DNA from: Phycisphaerae bacterium
GTDB lineage: Bacteria; Planctomycetota; Phycisphaerae; UBA1845
NCBI GenBank assembly: GCA_029260115.1
Contig: JAJDDW010000031.1
Span: forward strand, 1 to 38,573
DNA length: 38,573 bases
Reading direction: 5' to 3'
Notes under the pieces: generated by a model
Seen by the model: only the letters and a program-made list of their open reading frames with translations
What the model was told of the DNA's origin: nothing
The model's database searches: none
Part shown: one piece after another, positions 16,990-25,949 of the stretch
Layout: every line of letters begins with the position of its first letter
Position numbering within the stretch: the stretch's first letter is position 1
Program-made: the position numbers and the translations under genes

Positions 16990-18111
16990 TTAGATGGCTC
17001 CTTTAGCTCCCTGAGACGCTACGCAACTAGCCAGTGGCACTCTGGTCGTAAAAATCGCCCCGACAGGCTGGTTTGGCTCGGCTGTAATGGTGCCGTTCAT
17101 GTCTTCGATAAAGTCTTTGCAAATCGCTAGGCCCAGTCCGGTCCCGCTGCCTAAAGTTTTTGTCGTGACAAAAGGCCGGAAAATATCTTGCACGCCGTCT
17201 GGTAATCCCGTGCCCGTATCGGCGAAACGAATCACAACATGGCCGCTTTCGATGTTAGTCGACACGACAAGTTGCCCACCCGCTGGCATGGCGTCGAGGG
17301 CGTTTTTCATCAAATTGCAACATACTTGATATAGCCTACTGCCGCTTATGGATGGCATGTTTTCATGATGTAAATTCAGCGAGATTAGCAATCGACGATC
17401 GTCCACGAGTTCGGAGACCGATTTGGCAGCTTGTTCGACGATCTCGTTGATGTTGCTCAGATCAAAGCCTTTAGCTGCGGTGCGTGAATATTCTAGTAGA
17501 TCGGAAATGATTTGAACCATACGTTTAATGCCGGTGCGTGATTCGTGTAAGTACGTCGAAAGCTTGGCGTTATCGTTGGCATCGACAAGTCGTAGCGCAA
17601 GATTCGTGTAGCGCAGAATGCCGTCTAGCGGATTATTGAGTTCGTGGGCGACCTGAGAGGTCAATCTTCCCAGTGATGCTAGCCTTTGTAGAATTTCTTG
17701 CTGGTTAGTGGGGCTATCCTCGAAAGGGCGCACTCCCAGTAAGGAAATTATAACGCCTATTATTTCGCCGCTGGCCCCGCGCAATGGCATGCACTTCACG
17801 TCAATAATCTTGTTTGGTATCTGATCAGTACCAACGGTTTCGCACTCGACGAGCGATATCTGAGTTGAATTATCGATCGCTGAAATAATGCTAGCCCAGG
17901 AGGTAATTAAGTCCACCGGGCGAAGATAATCACTAAGATGTCGCGCCAAGCAGACTCTTGGAATTTGTTGCTTAGCCTGCATGTTTATAAATGTAATATT
18001 GGCGCTTTGATCCAGCGCGATGACACCAACGTCGAGCGAGTCGATTATCATTTCTGACAAGCGACCAGCTTGGCTAGCTGCGGATTGGTATGTGCTTGCG
18101 TCAATGTTCAT
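16990..18111 (-). CDS. PAS-domain sensor histidine kinase, NtrB-like
   Basis: A 373-residue soluble kinase with no transmembrane helix. An N-terminal PAS domain (about 20-125, SLDVGVIALDQSANITFINMQ) is followed by a HisKA domain with phospho-acceptor His156 (VAHELNNPL) and a HATPase_c domain with N box NLMKNALDA, G1 DTGTGLP and G2 GSGTGLGLAICK. It should autophosphorylate in response to a cytoplasmic signal and pass phosphate to the NtrC-like regulator encoded immediately downstream. The signal is unknown; the PAS domain shows no clear cofactor motif. The gene follows gpmI on the same strand after 184 bases without a visible terminator. Confidence 0.88.
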   Translation of the reverse strand: MNIDASTYQSAASQAGRLSEMIIDSLDVGVIALDQSANITFINMQAKQQIPRVCLARHLSDYLRPVDLITSWASIISAIDNSTQISLVECETVGTDQIPNKIIDVKCMPLRGASGEIIGVIISLLGVRPFEDSPTNQQEILQRLASLGRLTSQVAHELNNPLDGILRYTNLALRLVDANDNAKLSTYLHESRTGIKRMVQIISDLLEYSRTAAKGFDLSNINEIVEQAAKSVSELVDDRRLLISLNLHHENMPSISGSRLYQVCCNLMKNALDAMPAGGQLVVSTNIESGHVVIRFADTGTGLPDGVQDIFRPFVTTKTLGSGTGLGLAICKDFIEDMNGTITAEPNQPVGAIFTTRVPLASCVASQGAKGAI

Positions 18112-18295
18112 GACAGCCGCTTATTCCATATATCTGATGCTAGCCTCGCCCGTCATGTTGCCATTCGGCAACGCACGTGTGCGGATTCGTCATCATAGAC
18201 CTACTCAAGTGTTGATTTCAAAAGCATCTTGGGCAAGCTAAAAGACGGCTAAGGCGTGCTTGGGCGGAAAAGGCTGTTGTTATCGGTGTGAAGTA

Positions 18296-19906
18296 TTATT
18301 GGATCAAAGATTGGCCGGTCATAGCAAGGGGAGAGGTTAAGCCTAGCATCGTCAAGGCGGTCGGGGCGATGTCGGCTAGTCTGCCGCCGTTTCGTAGCGA
18401 TGAAGATGCGTAACGCGGGTCAACCACAATTAGCTCAACATCGTATGTGGTATGGGCCGTGTGTGGACCGCCAGTCGTGGGGTCTATCATCTGCTCGCAG
18501 TTGCCGTGGTCCGCAGTGACGATAATACCGCCGCCTTTGGCTAGCACGGCCTCGACGACTTTGCCCACGCATTCGTCCACAACCTCTACCGCTTCTATAG
18601 CTGCTTCTAAATTACCTGTGTGCCCGACCATATCGCCATTGGCGAAATTGACTACGATCAAATCATCGTCTTCAGTTGCGATGCGTTGCAACATTATCTG
18701 TGTTATATCCTTGGCAGACATTTGCGGCTTCTGGTCATACGTTGAAACATCACGTGGGGAGGGGGCCATGCCGCGTGACTCGTTGGGAAAAGGTTCGTCA
18801 TGGTAATCGTTGAAAAAGAAAGTGACGTGCGGATATTTTTCCGTCTCCGCGCAGCGAAACTGTTGTAGTCCTTGCTCGGCGATAAACGTGCCGAGAATGT
18901 CATGCATTTTCGATGGCTTGGCGAAGGCGACAATCGTATTTAGGCCTTGCTCGTAGGCGGTCATGGACACGAAGTGCAAATCAAGTTTTTTGTCTCGCTC
19001 AAAACCTAAAGGCTCGCCAGTGCTCGGGGCAGGATACGGGAACGGCTCATTGATAAACGCTTTCGTGATTTCCCGCGGTCGATCGCCGCGATAGTTGAAA
19101 AAGATCACGCTATCCCCGTCACGTATCACAGCGGGCGTTTCGTCGTCGCGGGCAATGACGCTCGGCACCACAAACTCATCTCCCTGCCTAGATGGTTCGC
19201 TGGGATGGTCGTAATAATGTTGCAAAGATTCGACAGCGGAAGGGAAACGCGCACCATCGCCGCGGGTCAGCATGTGATAGGCTAGTTCTACTCGATCCCA
19301 GCGATTGTCTCGGTCCATCGCATAAAAACGGCCAATGACACTAGCTACTGGATTAGTGCCGCATTGCTTACACTTATCCTCAATCCGCTGCATGAATTCG
19401 ATACCCGTGCGAGGCGGCGTATCTCGACCATCTATGAACGCATGCGTATAGACCCGCTCGCCCGGGAAAGAAAGTTTGACGCTCAAATCGTGTAGGGCGA
19501 ACAAATGCTCCAAATCGCTATGGACTCGGCCATTGCTACACAAGCCCATAAAGTGTACGTGGCCGCCTGTTTCTTTCGCATGGTCAAAAGCACCAACCAA
19601 CGCCGGATTTGTAAAGAAACTTCCGTCATGAATGCGCCCCGTAATGCGCATCACCTCTTGTTCGACAATTCTCCCAGCCCCTATGTTTTGATGACCGACT
19701 TCGCTATTACCCATTACGCCTTCAGGTAGGCCAACGTCTTTGCCGCTCGTGTGGATAAGCGCGTGCGGGTAGTTAGCCATGAGCCGGTCGTCGATGGGCG
19801 TGCGTGCCAGATGTATGGCGTTGGCATGATTCCACTCGGGGAAAGGATTTTTTCCCCACCCATCGCGGACGAGTATGACGATTGGTTTGTGTTTAGCGTC
19901 AGTCAT
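18296..19906 (-). CDS. gpmI: 2,3-bisphosphoglycerate-independent phosphoglycerate mutase
   Basis: About 536 residues, the usual length. It interconverts 3-phosphoglycerate and 2-phosphoglycerate in glycolysis and gluconeogenesis using two Mn ions and a phosphoserine intermediate. Family motifs are all present: RDGWG near the N-terminus (metal-binding Asp), GVMGNSEVGHQNIGAGR with the catalytic Ser, FIDGRDTPPRTG, GRFYAMDRDNRWDR, FFNYRGDRPREI, and the C-terminal metal site ITADHGNCE. The longer frame starts at a GTG at 19921. I prefer the ATG at 19906 (MTDAKHKPIV), although the ribosome binding site is weak for both. It is a housekeeping gene. Confidence 0.95.
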   Translation of the reverse strand: MTDAKHKPIVILVRDGWGKNPFPEWNHANAIHLARTPIDDRLMANYPHALIHTSGKDVGLPEGVMGNSEVGHQNIGAGRIVEQEVMRITGRIHDGSFFTNPALVGAFDHAKETGGHVHFMGLCSNGRVHSDLEHLFALHDLSVKLSFPGERVYTHAFIDGRDTPPRTGIEFMQRIEDKCKQCGTNPVASVIGRFYAMDRDNRWDRVELAYHMLTRGDGARFPSAVESLQHYYDHPSEPSRQGDEFVVPSVIARDDETPAVIRDGDSVIFFNYRGDRPREITKAFINEPFPYPAPSTGEPLGFERDKKLDLHFVSMTAYEQGLNTIVAFAKPSKMHDILGTFIAEQGLQQFRCAETEKYPHVTFFFNDYHDEPFPNESRGMAPSPRDVSTYDQKPQMSAKDITQIMLQRIATEDDDLIVVNFANGDMVGHTGNLEAAIEAVEVVDECVGKVVEAVLAKGGGIIVTADHGNCEQMIDPTTGGPHTAHTTYDVELIVVDPRYASSSLRNGGRLADIAPTALTMLGLTSPLAMTGQSLIQ

Positions 19907-20008
19907 AGGTGTTTTATCCACAGTGTATATACCTTAGAAACGCTGGTACACATGATAATACGCAATCGGTATCCCAGCCGTGCTGACCGTGTTAGCTAGG
20001 TGATGATG

Positions 20009-21040
20009 CTATGAAATGAGATCGGCGTAAAGGGCTAACTCGTCTTCAAACGATCGGAATTTCATGTCGAAGGCCTTCTCCGCGACGGTGTGATCACAGG
20101 CGCTATCCTCCTGTGACATTTGTACCTGTCCCCGATCAAATCGAAATAGTCCGACCTGGGGCAAAGCCAACTCGGCAATAGCCATTGCCGGTCCGCTCAG
20201 CGTAGCTAGCATGTTAGCGATGGGCACTGGCTGCGAGACGAACGGTTTCCAAAGCTTGGCTGAAGGCATGAGCGCGCGGCAGGCATTGTAAAATGATCGC
20301 CAAGTATAAGCCACGGGGCCACCCAATTCAAAAGCCTGGTTGACCGCCGCCGGTCGAAAAAGTGATTCTAAGAGGCAGTGGGCTACGTCTTTTACGGAGA
20401 CTGGCTGTAATTTAGCTTGGCCGTTACCAAAATAGGGTACGAAGGGCGGCATTGATCCGCAGATAAAGCGATTCATCAATTGCATGAACTCACCGTCCGG
20501 GCCATGGATGAGACTAGGACGCAGTATGGTCCATGCCAAATCCGAGCTACGCACGAATTCCTCTGCAAGCCACTTCGTCTGGTGATACATCGCAATAGCA
20601 TTAGCACGCGTACCCAACGCCGACATGTGTACATAACGCTGAACGCCTTCATCTTGTAATGCATTGACGACGCTCATGGTCCCATCGATATGCACTCGTC
20701 CAAACCGCTGCCCCTTGAGGCGACGCTCAATAATGATGCCCACTAGATGAATCGCAGCATCGCATTGCTTTGCTGCTTCCTGTAGTGCGTCCCTGTCGTG
20801 GAGTGTGCCTTCGACCGCGGTATAGCGAGAACGATCAATGCCTTGCAGTTGCGAGGACAGCTTGTCTTTTGATCGCACCAAGCAAACCGGATGCAGTCCG
20901 CGATTGAGCATAGATTTCATCACGCTTCGACCAACGAAACCCGTGGCGCCAGTGATCATGACGCGCGAAATTACTAAAGCGCCCTTGTCGCCGGCCCCAG
21001 CTACGTTGTCATCAGTTGTTGCGCTTGAAATATTGGTCAT
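20009..21040 (-). CDS. NAD(P)-binding SDR-family protein (NDUFA9/epimerase-like)
   Basis: About 343 residues of the atypical or extended short-chain dehydrogenase class. The Rossmann motif GATGFVG lies at residues 31-37. The strand-loop segment AIHLVGIIIERRLKGQRFGRVH and YHQTKWLAEEFVRSS (YxxxK active-site motif) follow the complex-I NDUFA9-like subfamily, whose bacterial members are often annotated as nucleoside-diphosphate-sugar epimerases. The C-terminal part binds no recognised substrate. The open frame extends upstream to 21274, but those 78 residues have no protein-like pattern, and the ATG at 21040 gives a normal N-terminus. It is transcribed divergently from the cytochrome oxidase operon. 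Confidence 0.75.
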   Translation of the reverse strand: MTNISSATTDDNVAGAGDKGALVISRVMITGATGFVGRSVMKSMLNRGLHPVCLVRSKDKLSSQLQGIDRSRYTAVEGTLHDRDALQEAAKQCDAAIHLVGIIIERRLKGQRFGRVHIDGTMSVVNALQDEGVQRYVHMSALGTRANAIAMYHQTKWLAEEFVRSSDLAWTILRPSLIHGPDGEFMQLMNRFICGSMPPFVPYFGNGQAKLQPVSVKDVAHCLLESLFRPAAVNQAFELGGPVAYTWRSFYNACRALMPSAKLWKPFVSQPVPIANMLATLSGPAMAIAELALPQVGLFRFDRGQVQMSQEDSACDHTVAEKAFDMKFRSFEDELALYADLIS

Positions 21041-21487
21041 CGAAAAATTCTCTTGCAGCTGCACTAAGATACGCACTGATCTTAGACAGTGAACAGCATC
21101 AGGTAAAGATTGTATTACGAATCTGATGTAAGCGAGATGCATGGCATGCCTGTTAACGGCTCTTTTTAACGGCACTTTGGCACGACGTAAGTTCTCTATA
21201 TTGCCATTAGCCCTGTGATATGTTGGATGCCTAGTAAATAAAATATAAAAGGCATTGTGAAGGACTATAGACATAATTATAACCGCGCCGACAATAATTT
21301 TGGCGACAATGACGCCTGTACGGAGATTAACAAGTTTATGGCCAACGACGAATTGTTGAAGTAATAAATGTGTAGATTACCCAGAATCGGAAGAGTTTGG
21401 CACGAAACGTGTTGTGCGTTTTGATAAGTATTATGGCGTAGGGTCGGCCATATACATGATATATTCGACTAATTAGCATAGTGGTCC
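21041..21487. other. divergent regulatory region between the epimerase-like gene and the cbb3 operon
   Basis: No gene is supported here. It should hold the promoters for both flanking units. TTGGCACGA occurs twice on the plus strand (21177-21185 and 21397-21405), resembling the -24 half of sigma-54 promoters, but the -12 part (TTGCA) is missing after both. TTAACGGC is repeated at 21153 and 21167. TTGATAAGTATTAT near 21419 is only half of an FNR-type box. Confidence 0.4.
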
Positions 21488-22105
21488 ATGACTTCAGAAT
21501 CCAAACAGGCAGAACTCCAGCAGCTTCGCGAGCGAATGGCTTCGCTCGAAGCGGAGATTGCGTCCACGCAGCCAGATGCGCCCAGTTGGCGTCCGCACAC
21601 ATATTACACTACCTACCATATTCTTGCTGGCATGGTGCTTGGCTTGATTGCTGCGGCGTCGAGTTTGCTATTCAATGTCATCGGCGCAGCCATGGTGGGC
21701 AAGCATCCGCTACAGTTGATCAAAATTTATTTAACATTCCCACTCGGTGAAAAAGCTCTAGAACTTGAAAGCGGTTTTGCTCTAGCTGCGGGATGTTGTT
21801 TGTATTTGGGCACCGGCATGTTCGGTGGAATCCCATTTCATATGATACTAAGTCGTTACTTCGCCCAGGCTTCGACGGGGGTTCGTTTCGTCGTGACGAC
21901 GATACTAGCCATCGGCGTTTGGCTTGTTAATTACTATGGGCTGATCGCGTGGTTACAGCCATCGTTGATTGGTGGGAACTGGATTATCGAACAAATTCCT
22001 CCATTGATAGCCGTGCTGACCCACCTTGTGTTTGGTTGGACGATACTATTGGTAGATCAGTGGGGAAGCTTTGTACCATCTACTCAAACTAGGCGGGACC
22101 ATTAA
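21488..22105 (+). CDS. four-helix membrane protein of the cbb3 oxidase operon
   Basis: A 205-residue protein with a coiled-coil-like N-terminus (KQAELQQLRERMASLEAEI) followed by about four transmembrane helices: AGMVLGLIAAASSLLFNVIG, GFALAAGCCLYLGTGMFGG, FVVTTILAIGVWLVNYYG and LIAVLTHLVFGWTILLV. I do not recognise a named family. Its stop overlaps the start of the cytochrome c gene by one base (TAATG), so it belongs to the respiratory operon and is its first gene. It may be an assembly factor or an accessory subunit. It lacks the heme-binding and copper-binding motifs that would give it a catalytic role. Confidence 0.75.
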   Translation: MTSESKQAELQQLRERMASLEAEIASTQPDAPSWRPHTYYTTYHILAGMVLGLIAAASSLLFNVIGAAMVGKHPLQLIKIYLTFPLGEKALELESGFALAAGCCLYLGTGMFGGIPFHMILSRYFAQASTGVRFVVTTILAIGVWLVNYYGLIAWLQPSLIGGNWIIEQIPPLIAVLTHLVFGWTILLVDQWGSFVPSTQTRRDH

Positions 22106-23172
22106 TGCGTGTAGGGCATGTCCAGTTGGCATTTCGCAAGTTAGCTACGCTTAGCAGCACTTTGCTTGTATTGGTTATAGTTGCCCAATGGGGCTGCGGT
22201 GATGATCAGGGTCCTAAGGATATCGATACATCCCGCGCTTCAGAGTTTGGTTTCCAGCAAAGCGTGCGCACCTCGCAGATTGAGGAGGGTGGGGTCGCGT
22301 ATAAAACTTTTTGCATTGGTTGTCACGGCGAATTCGGGGATGGTAATGGTAAGGCCGCAAGATTTCTTGATCCGCGTCCAAGAAACTTTATCAAAGCGCG
22401 TTTCAAGTTTAGTTCCACCCGAGCGGGGCAACTCCCTTCGGACGAGGATTTGCGCGGCACCATCATCGGCGGCTTGAAGGGCAGTTCGATGCCTGGCTGG
22501 GATATGTTGCCGGCTCGAACCGTGACGGCGCTTGTTGCTTACATCAAGACTTTTTCACCGAAATGGCAGGACAAATCACTCGCTTCAGCGATTCCATCCG
22601 TGAACGATCCCTACCGGGCCATCGAGGATAAGTCGGCGGCCATTGCGCGTGGTGAGGCTGTCTATCATGGCTATGCCACTTGTTGGACGTGTCACCCCTC
22701 GTATGTCTCGACGCAAAAAATTAACGAACATTTAGTCGCGATGGAAAACTCGAAGCGCAACGCATTTCGAGATCATCTGTTTCAATCAGAGCGGAAACCT
22801 AACTCCGAAGGCGAGATGGTCTACCCGCCTGATTTCAAGCGAGATTTTGTCCGAGCTGGTGCACAGATCGAAATTCTATACCGATCGATTGCAGCCGGTA
22901 TTTCTGGTACGGCGATGCCTACTTGGGTAGACTCGATGGATGTCGCTAGTAGTCATGATTCCAATGTGGCGTTGACAAGTTCTGCTGATCTGTGGGCTTT
23001 GTCCTATTACGTGCAAAGCTTAGTGCTTACGCGACCTTCGCATCTTGAACCCGTTGGTCTAGCGATGCGGTCAAGGCCACAGAAGATATTGAAATTAGGT
23101 GAAGCGTTTGTGCCGATCGAGGAAGTTATTGATACCGGATCGACCGATGAAGAATTTTCCGAGGATGACTAG
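22105..23172 (+). CDS. diheme cytochrome c, probable lipoprotein, cbb3-associated
   Basis: A 355-residue exported protein. A hydrophobic N-terminal segment ends at Cys31 (QWGC, a loose lipobox). It has two c-type heme sites, CIGCH at residues 70-74 and CWTCH at about 193-197, and Met ligand candidates in SSMPGW and TAMPTW. Standard cbb3 oxidases have a diheme subunit CcoP that feeds electrons to CcoO and CcoN. No CcoP-like gene is seen in this cluster, so this protein may take that place, but it lacks the CcoP membrane helices. The gene overlaps the previous one by one base, and its stop directly precedes the CcoN start. It ends with an acidic tail (STDEEFSEDD). Confidence 0.85.
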   Translation: MRVGHVQLAFRKLATLSSTLLVLVIVAQWGCGDDQGPKDIDTSRASEFGFQQSVRTSQIEEGGVAYKTFCIGCHGEFGDGNGKAARFLDPRPRNFIKARFKFSSTRAGQLPSDEDLRGTIIGGLKGSSMPGWDMLPARTVTALVAYIKTFSPKWQDKSLASAIPSVNDPYRAIEDKSAAIARGEAVYHGYATCWTCHPSYVSTQKINEHLVAMENSKRNAFRDHLFQSERKPNSEGEMVYPPDFKRDFVRAGAQIEILYRSIAAGISGTAMPTWVDSMDVASSHDSNVALTSSADLWALSYYVQSLVLTRPSHLEPVGLAMRSRPQKILKLGEAFVPIEEVIDTGSTDEEFSEDD

Positions 23173-24618
23173 ATGACAGCAGCTTCCCCAGCCACCACCG
23201 AAAACGTTTCCGATATGCCTTCGTTGGGCGATTTGGTGAACGAGAAGCTCGTGCTCTGGCATTTCATTGCGTCGCTCACTTACGTGATGATTGCGATGCT
23301 AGCCGGTCTTCTATTCTCACTACAGCTTCTACAGATTTACCCATTTCCAGAGATGGAGTTATTGTCGCCGGGACGCTGGCGAATGGTACACACGAACGGT
23401 GTCGCATACGGATTTATTGCGAATGCATTTTTAGGGGCGTTGTATTGGGCTGTCCCGCGTCTCACCTTGCGTCGCGTGTTGAGCGTCAAGTTATCCTGGT
23501 TTATTTTTGTCGCTTGGCAGGTCGTGGTGCTATCTACGGTTGTTGGTTTGTTGACCGGATACGCCCAAGCAGTGGAATGGGGTGAAACGCCGATTTTCAT
23601 TGACCCATTAGCCGTCGCAGGCTTGATTTTGGTCGCCTGCAATTTCTTGACGCCGATACTTAAATCCGAAGGGCCAATGTACGTAACGCTGTGGTATTTT
23701 ATCGCCGCGTTCGTCTGGACGATTCTCGTTTACGCGATGGGTAATTACATCCCACAGTTTTTCGTTGGTGGAACAGCCTCGGGTGCAATCATCGGCCTGT
23801 TTATCCACGACCTAGTTGGCCTGTTTGTCACGCCCATTGGTTGGGGGCTGATGTACTATTTTGTGCCGATTCTCTTAAAAAAACCGATTTGGAGCCATGG
23901 CCTGTCGTTGGTTGGTTTTTGGGGGTTAGCCTTCTTTTATCCGCTCAACGGCATCCACCACTTTTTGTACAGTCCGATACCGATGTTCTTGCAGTACGGG
24001 GCTGTGATTGCGACCATTGCGGTTGAGCTGGTCGTGACGACGGTCGTGGTGAATTTTTTCTTAACCATCCGTGGCCGAGGCGACGCGCTGCGCACCAACA
24101 TGCCCATCCGATGGTTCTATATCGGCATGGTGTTTTACTTTACGACTTGTTTACAATGCGCGTTTCAGGTTTCGCTTACGTTTCAAAAAATTATTCACTT
24201 TACCGATTGGGTCGTAGGCCATTCGCATTTGGTGATGTTTGGCGTCTTCGGCTTTTGGATTCTAGGCATCATGACGCATCTGTTCCCGCGTCTGTTAGGC
24301 GCTAAGGGATGGTTTCGACCATCGTGGAACGAGTGGCATTTTTGGCTGAGCGGCATTGGCCTGTTTGTCATGTTTTTCGATCTGATGATAGCGGGCTTAA
24401 TCCAAGGGTTCATGTGGCGAGACTTAGCCGTGTGGGAATCGACGCTCACCGCTTCGCGACCTTTTTGGCTATTGCGTACGATTAGTGGGACAGCCATCAT
24501 CATCGGGCAGTTCTTCTTTATATTTAATATCCTAATGACTGCGGTACATAAGCGGACCATTGAACCAACGGCTCAGCCTAGTGGAATTGACCCCATCGGC
24601 TCGGCACTGGCTTCATGA
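23173..24618 (+). CDS. ccoN: cbb3-type cytochrome c oxidase subunit I
   Basis: A 481-residue subunit with about twelve transmembrane helices. It reduces oxygen at the heme b3-CuB site and pumps protons in the inner membrane. Conserved histidines are present: MVHTNG (about 73) for low-spin heme b, IHDLVG (about 212) and NGIHHF (about 262-263) for CuB, and VGHSHLVMFG (about 349-351) for the hemes. MYYFVP follows the CuB helix, where the cross-linked Tyr of this subfamily lies. The start ATG follows the upstream stop directly, with GAGG eight bases before it inside the upstream gene. cbb3 enzymes have high oxygen affinity and serve growth at low oxygen. Confidence 0.93.
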   Translation: MTAASPATTENVSDMPSLGDLVNEKLVLWHFIASLTYVMIAMLAGLLFSLQLLQIYPFPEMELLSPGRWRMVHTNGVAYGFIANAFLGALYWAVPRLTLRRVLSVKLSWFIFVAWQVVVLSTVVGLLTGYAQAVEWGETPIFIDPLAVAGLILVACNFLTPILKSEGPMYVTLWYFIAAFVWTILVYAMGNYIPQFFVGGTASGAIIGLFIHDLVGLFVTPIGWGLMYYFVPILLKKPIWSHGLSLVGFWGLAFFYPLNGIHHFLYSPIPMFLQYGAVIATIAVELVVTTVVVNFFLTIRGRGDALRTNMPIRWFYIGMVFYFTTCLQCAFQVSLTFQKIIHFTDWVVGHSHLVMFGVFGFWILGIMTHLFPRLLGAKGWFRPSWNEWHFWLSGIGLFVMFFDLMIAGLIQGFMWRDLAVWESTLTASRPFWLLRTISGTAIIIGQFFFIFNILMTAVHKRTIEPTAQPSGIDPIGSALAS

Positions 24619-24674
24619 TGTTGGGTTTGGTTGACATGAACGATTTGGATAGTTTTATCAAGGCAATAGCTTAA

Positions 24675-25355
24675 ATGTTTGAATCGAAAGCCGGAGTATT
24701 ATTAATCGCGGGACTCTTTTTCTTCGCCCTGTCTTTTGTAGTTATGGGGTTGTTACCGTGGATGATGTATATCAATGAGCCAGAGCAAACACTAGATGAT
24801 TTGGTGGCTGGCGGTGTCATTCACGAATTCGTAGAATTGTCCGAGCGATTCCCCGATCGATTCGCCCAACATTTTCCAGACGGTGTGACGCGCACTTCGT
24901 TTGCTGCCGCGTTGAAGCGGGGGCACGAAATTTACGTGGCTGAGGCATGTTGGCATTGTCACACCCAACAGATTCGGCCTGTTTCAGGTGAGGATTCGCG
25001 ATGGGGGCCTGTTTCTCATGCCCGCGAGTATCAAAACGTACTCCAACGGCCCGTTCTATTTGGCACGCGACGGGTAGGCCCTGACCTCGTTCGCGAGGGC
25101 GCTCGACATAGCAACGATTGGCACGTCGCGCATTTTCACACGCCGACAAATGTCGCGCCGACCTCGGTCATGCCGCGATACCCATGGTTTTATGACGCAG
25201 ACGAATACCCAAATCGTGATGGGATGTCTATCATTACTTATGTGCAGTGGCTAGGAAGCTGGCTGGCAGAGTATCCGTACTACCGTGGTGAAGGGCCAGG
25301 TGGTGCAAGATTTGGTTATACCCAGAAGGTTACTGACGCGGCGGTGACACCATGA
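24675..25355 (+). CDS. ccoO: cbb3-type cytochrome c oxidase subunit II (monoheme)
   Basis: A 226-residue protein with one N-terminal transmembrane helix (about 8-28) and a periplasmic heme c domain. The heme site is CWHCH at 92-96 followed by TQQIRPV, matching the C-x-x-C-H-[ST]-Q-x-IRP pattern of CcoO. The axial Met is probably in SVMPRYPW. It passes electrons to CcoN. It has an AAGG ribosome binding site 10 bases before the ATG. Its stop overlaps the next start (ATGA), so it is translationally coupled to the following small membrane protein. Confidence 0.93.
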   Translation: MFESKAGVLLIAGLFFFALSFVVMGLLPWMMYINEPEQTLDDLVAGGVIHEFVELSERFPDRFAQHFPDGVTRTSFAAALKRGHEIYVAEACWHCHTQQIRPVSGEDSRWGPVSHAREYQNVLQRPVLFGTRRVGPDLVREGARHSNDWHVAHFHTPTNVAPTSVMPRYPWFYDADEYPNRDGMSIITYVQWLGSWLAEYPYYRGEGPGGARFGYTQKVTDAAVTP

Positions 25356-25723
25356 AAGAATTAACACTAAAAAAAGGTGAACGAGTTTCCGCGAAAACGG
25401 ACCGAACCAACGCTGCGCCTTCGCGTGCTAAACATATAATTATCGCCTTGATGGCCGTGGGCATCCTTGTCCCCGGAGGCTACGGTTTTATCAATAAATT
25501 GGTTGAGTTTTTCAAAACACTTCAAATGGAGTCCGGAGGTAAATTTACGATCATCCCCATCCTTAATTATTTAATCGTCGCCTGCGGCATGACCTGCCTG
25601 TTGATCTGGGCAGTAGCCCATGGCATGTTTCGTGATATTGAAGGCCCGAAATATGCGATGCTCAACCGCGAAATGGAATTGGAAAAACTAGAAGAAGCCA
25701 GCGGAGCCGACAATCATGCCTGA
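25352..25723 (+). CDS. small two-helix membrane protein of the cbb3 operon
   Basis: A 123-residue protein with a basic N-terminus and two transmembrane helices (about 28-48, HIIIALMAVGILVPGGYGF, and about 70-92, ILNYLIVACGMTCLLIWAVA). It ends with a charged tail (REMELEKLEEASG). No named family is recognised. It overlaps ccoO by four bases and the next small gene by eight, so it is a tightly coupled member of the operon. It could be an accessory subunit of the oxidase, as CcoQ-type proteins are in other bacteria. Confidence 0.8.
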   Translation: MKELTLKKGERVSAKTDRTNAAPSRAKHIIIALMAVGILVPGGYGFINKLVEFFKTLQMESGGKFTIIPILNYLIVACGMTCLLIWAVAHGMFRDIEGPKYAMLNREMELEKLEEASGADNHA

Positions 25724-25880
25724 TTCATCAAAATCCGAGGCTAAGCAGGATAGTCGCTACCACACATACACCACGCACAGCATTCCTTGGTTCATTCGTG
25801 TCATGTGGGTGGGCTTTTGGATTGGTATGATCTGGTACATCGTAAAATACGCCATCCCCATGGCCAAGAACTATTTTTAG
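25716..25880 (+). CDS. 54-residue single-helix protein of the cbb3 operon
   Basis: A short gene that overlaps the upstream gene by eight bases, with GGAG nine bases before the ATG at 25716 and a TAG at 25878-25880. The product begins MPDSSKSEAKQDSRYHTYTT and contains HSIPWFIRVMWVGFWIGM, then WYIVKYAIPMAKNYF: a hydrophilic N-terminus followed by one aromatic-rich transmembrane helix. The protein-like composition, the ribosome binding site and the overlap argue for a real gene despite its size. Small single-helix subunits such as CcoQ stabilise cbb3 oxidases in other bacteria, so a similar role is likely but unproven. Confidence 0.8.
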   Translation: MPDSSKSEAKQDSRYHTYTTHSIPWFIRVMWVGFWIGMIWYIVKYAIPMAKNYF

Positions 25881-25949
25881 TTTTTGGATTCCCGGTCAAG
25901 TCGTGGGCAAAGGCTCACGCATACATTCCGCAATACATCGCGTGACGAT

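Noticed and set aside
21041..21274. 78-residue N-terminal extension of the epimerase-like protein
   Set aside because: It lacks protein-like pattern and precedes a normal SDR start; the ATG at 21040 places the Rossmann motif at the usual position.
21177..21405. Two TTGGCACGA elements as sigma-54 promoters for the cbb3 operon
   Set aside because: The -12 element (TTGC) is missing at the right distance in both, so only the -24 half matches.
21419..21434. FNR/ANR box before the oxidase operon
   Set aside because: Only the left half (TTGAT) fits; the right half is ATTAT instead of ATCAA.
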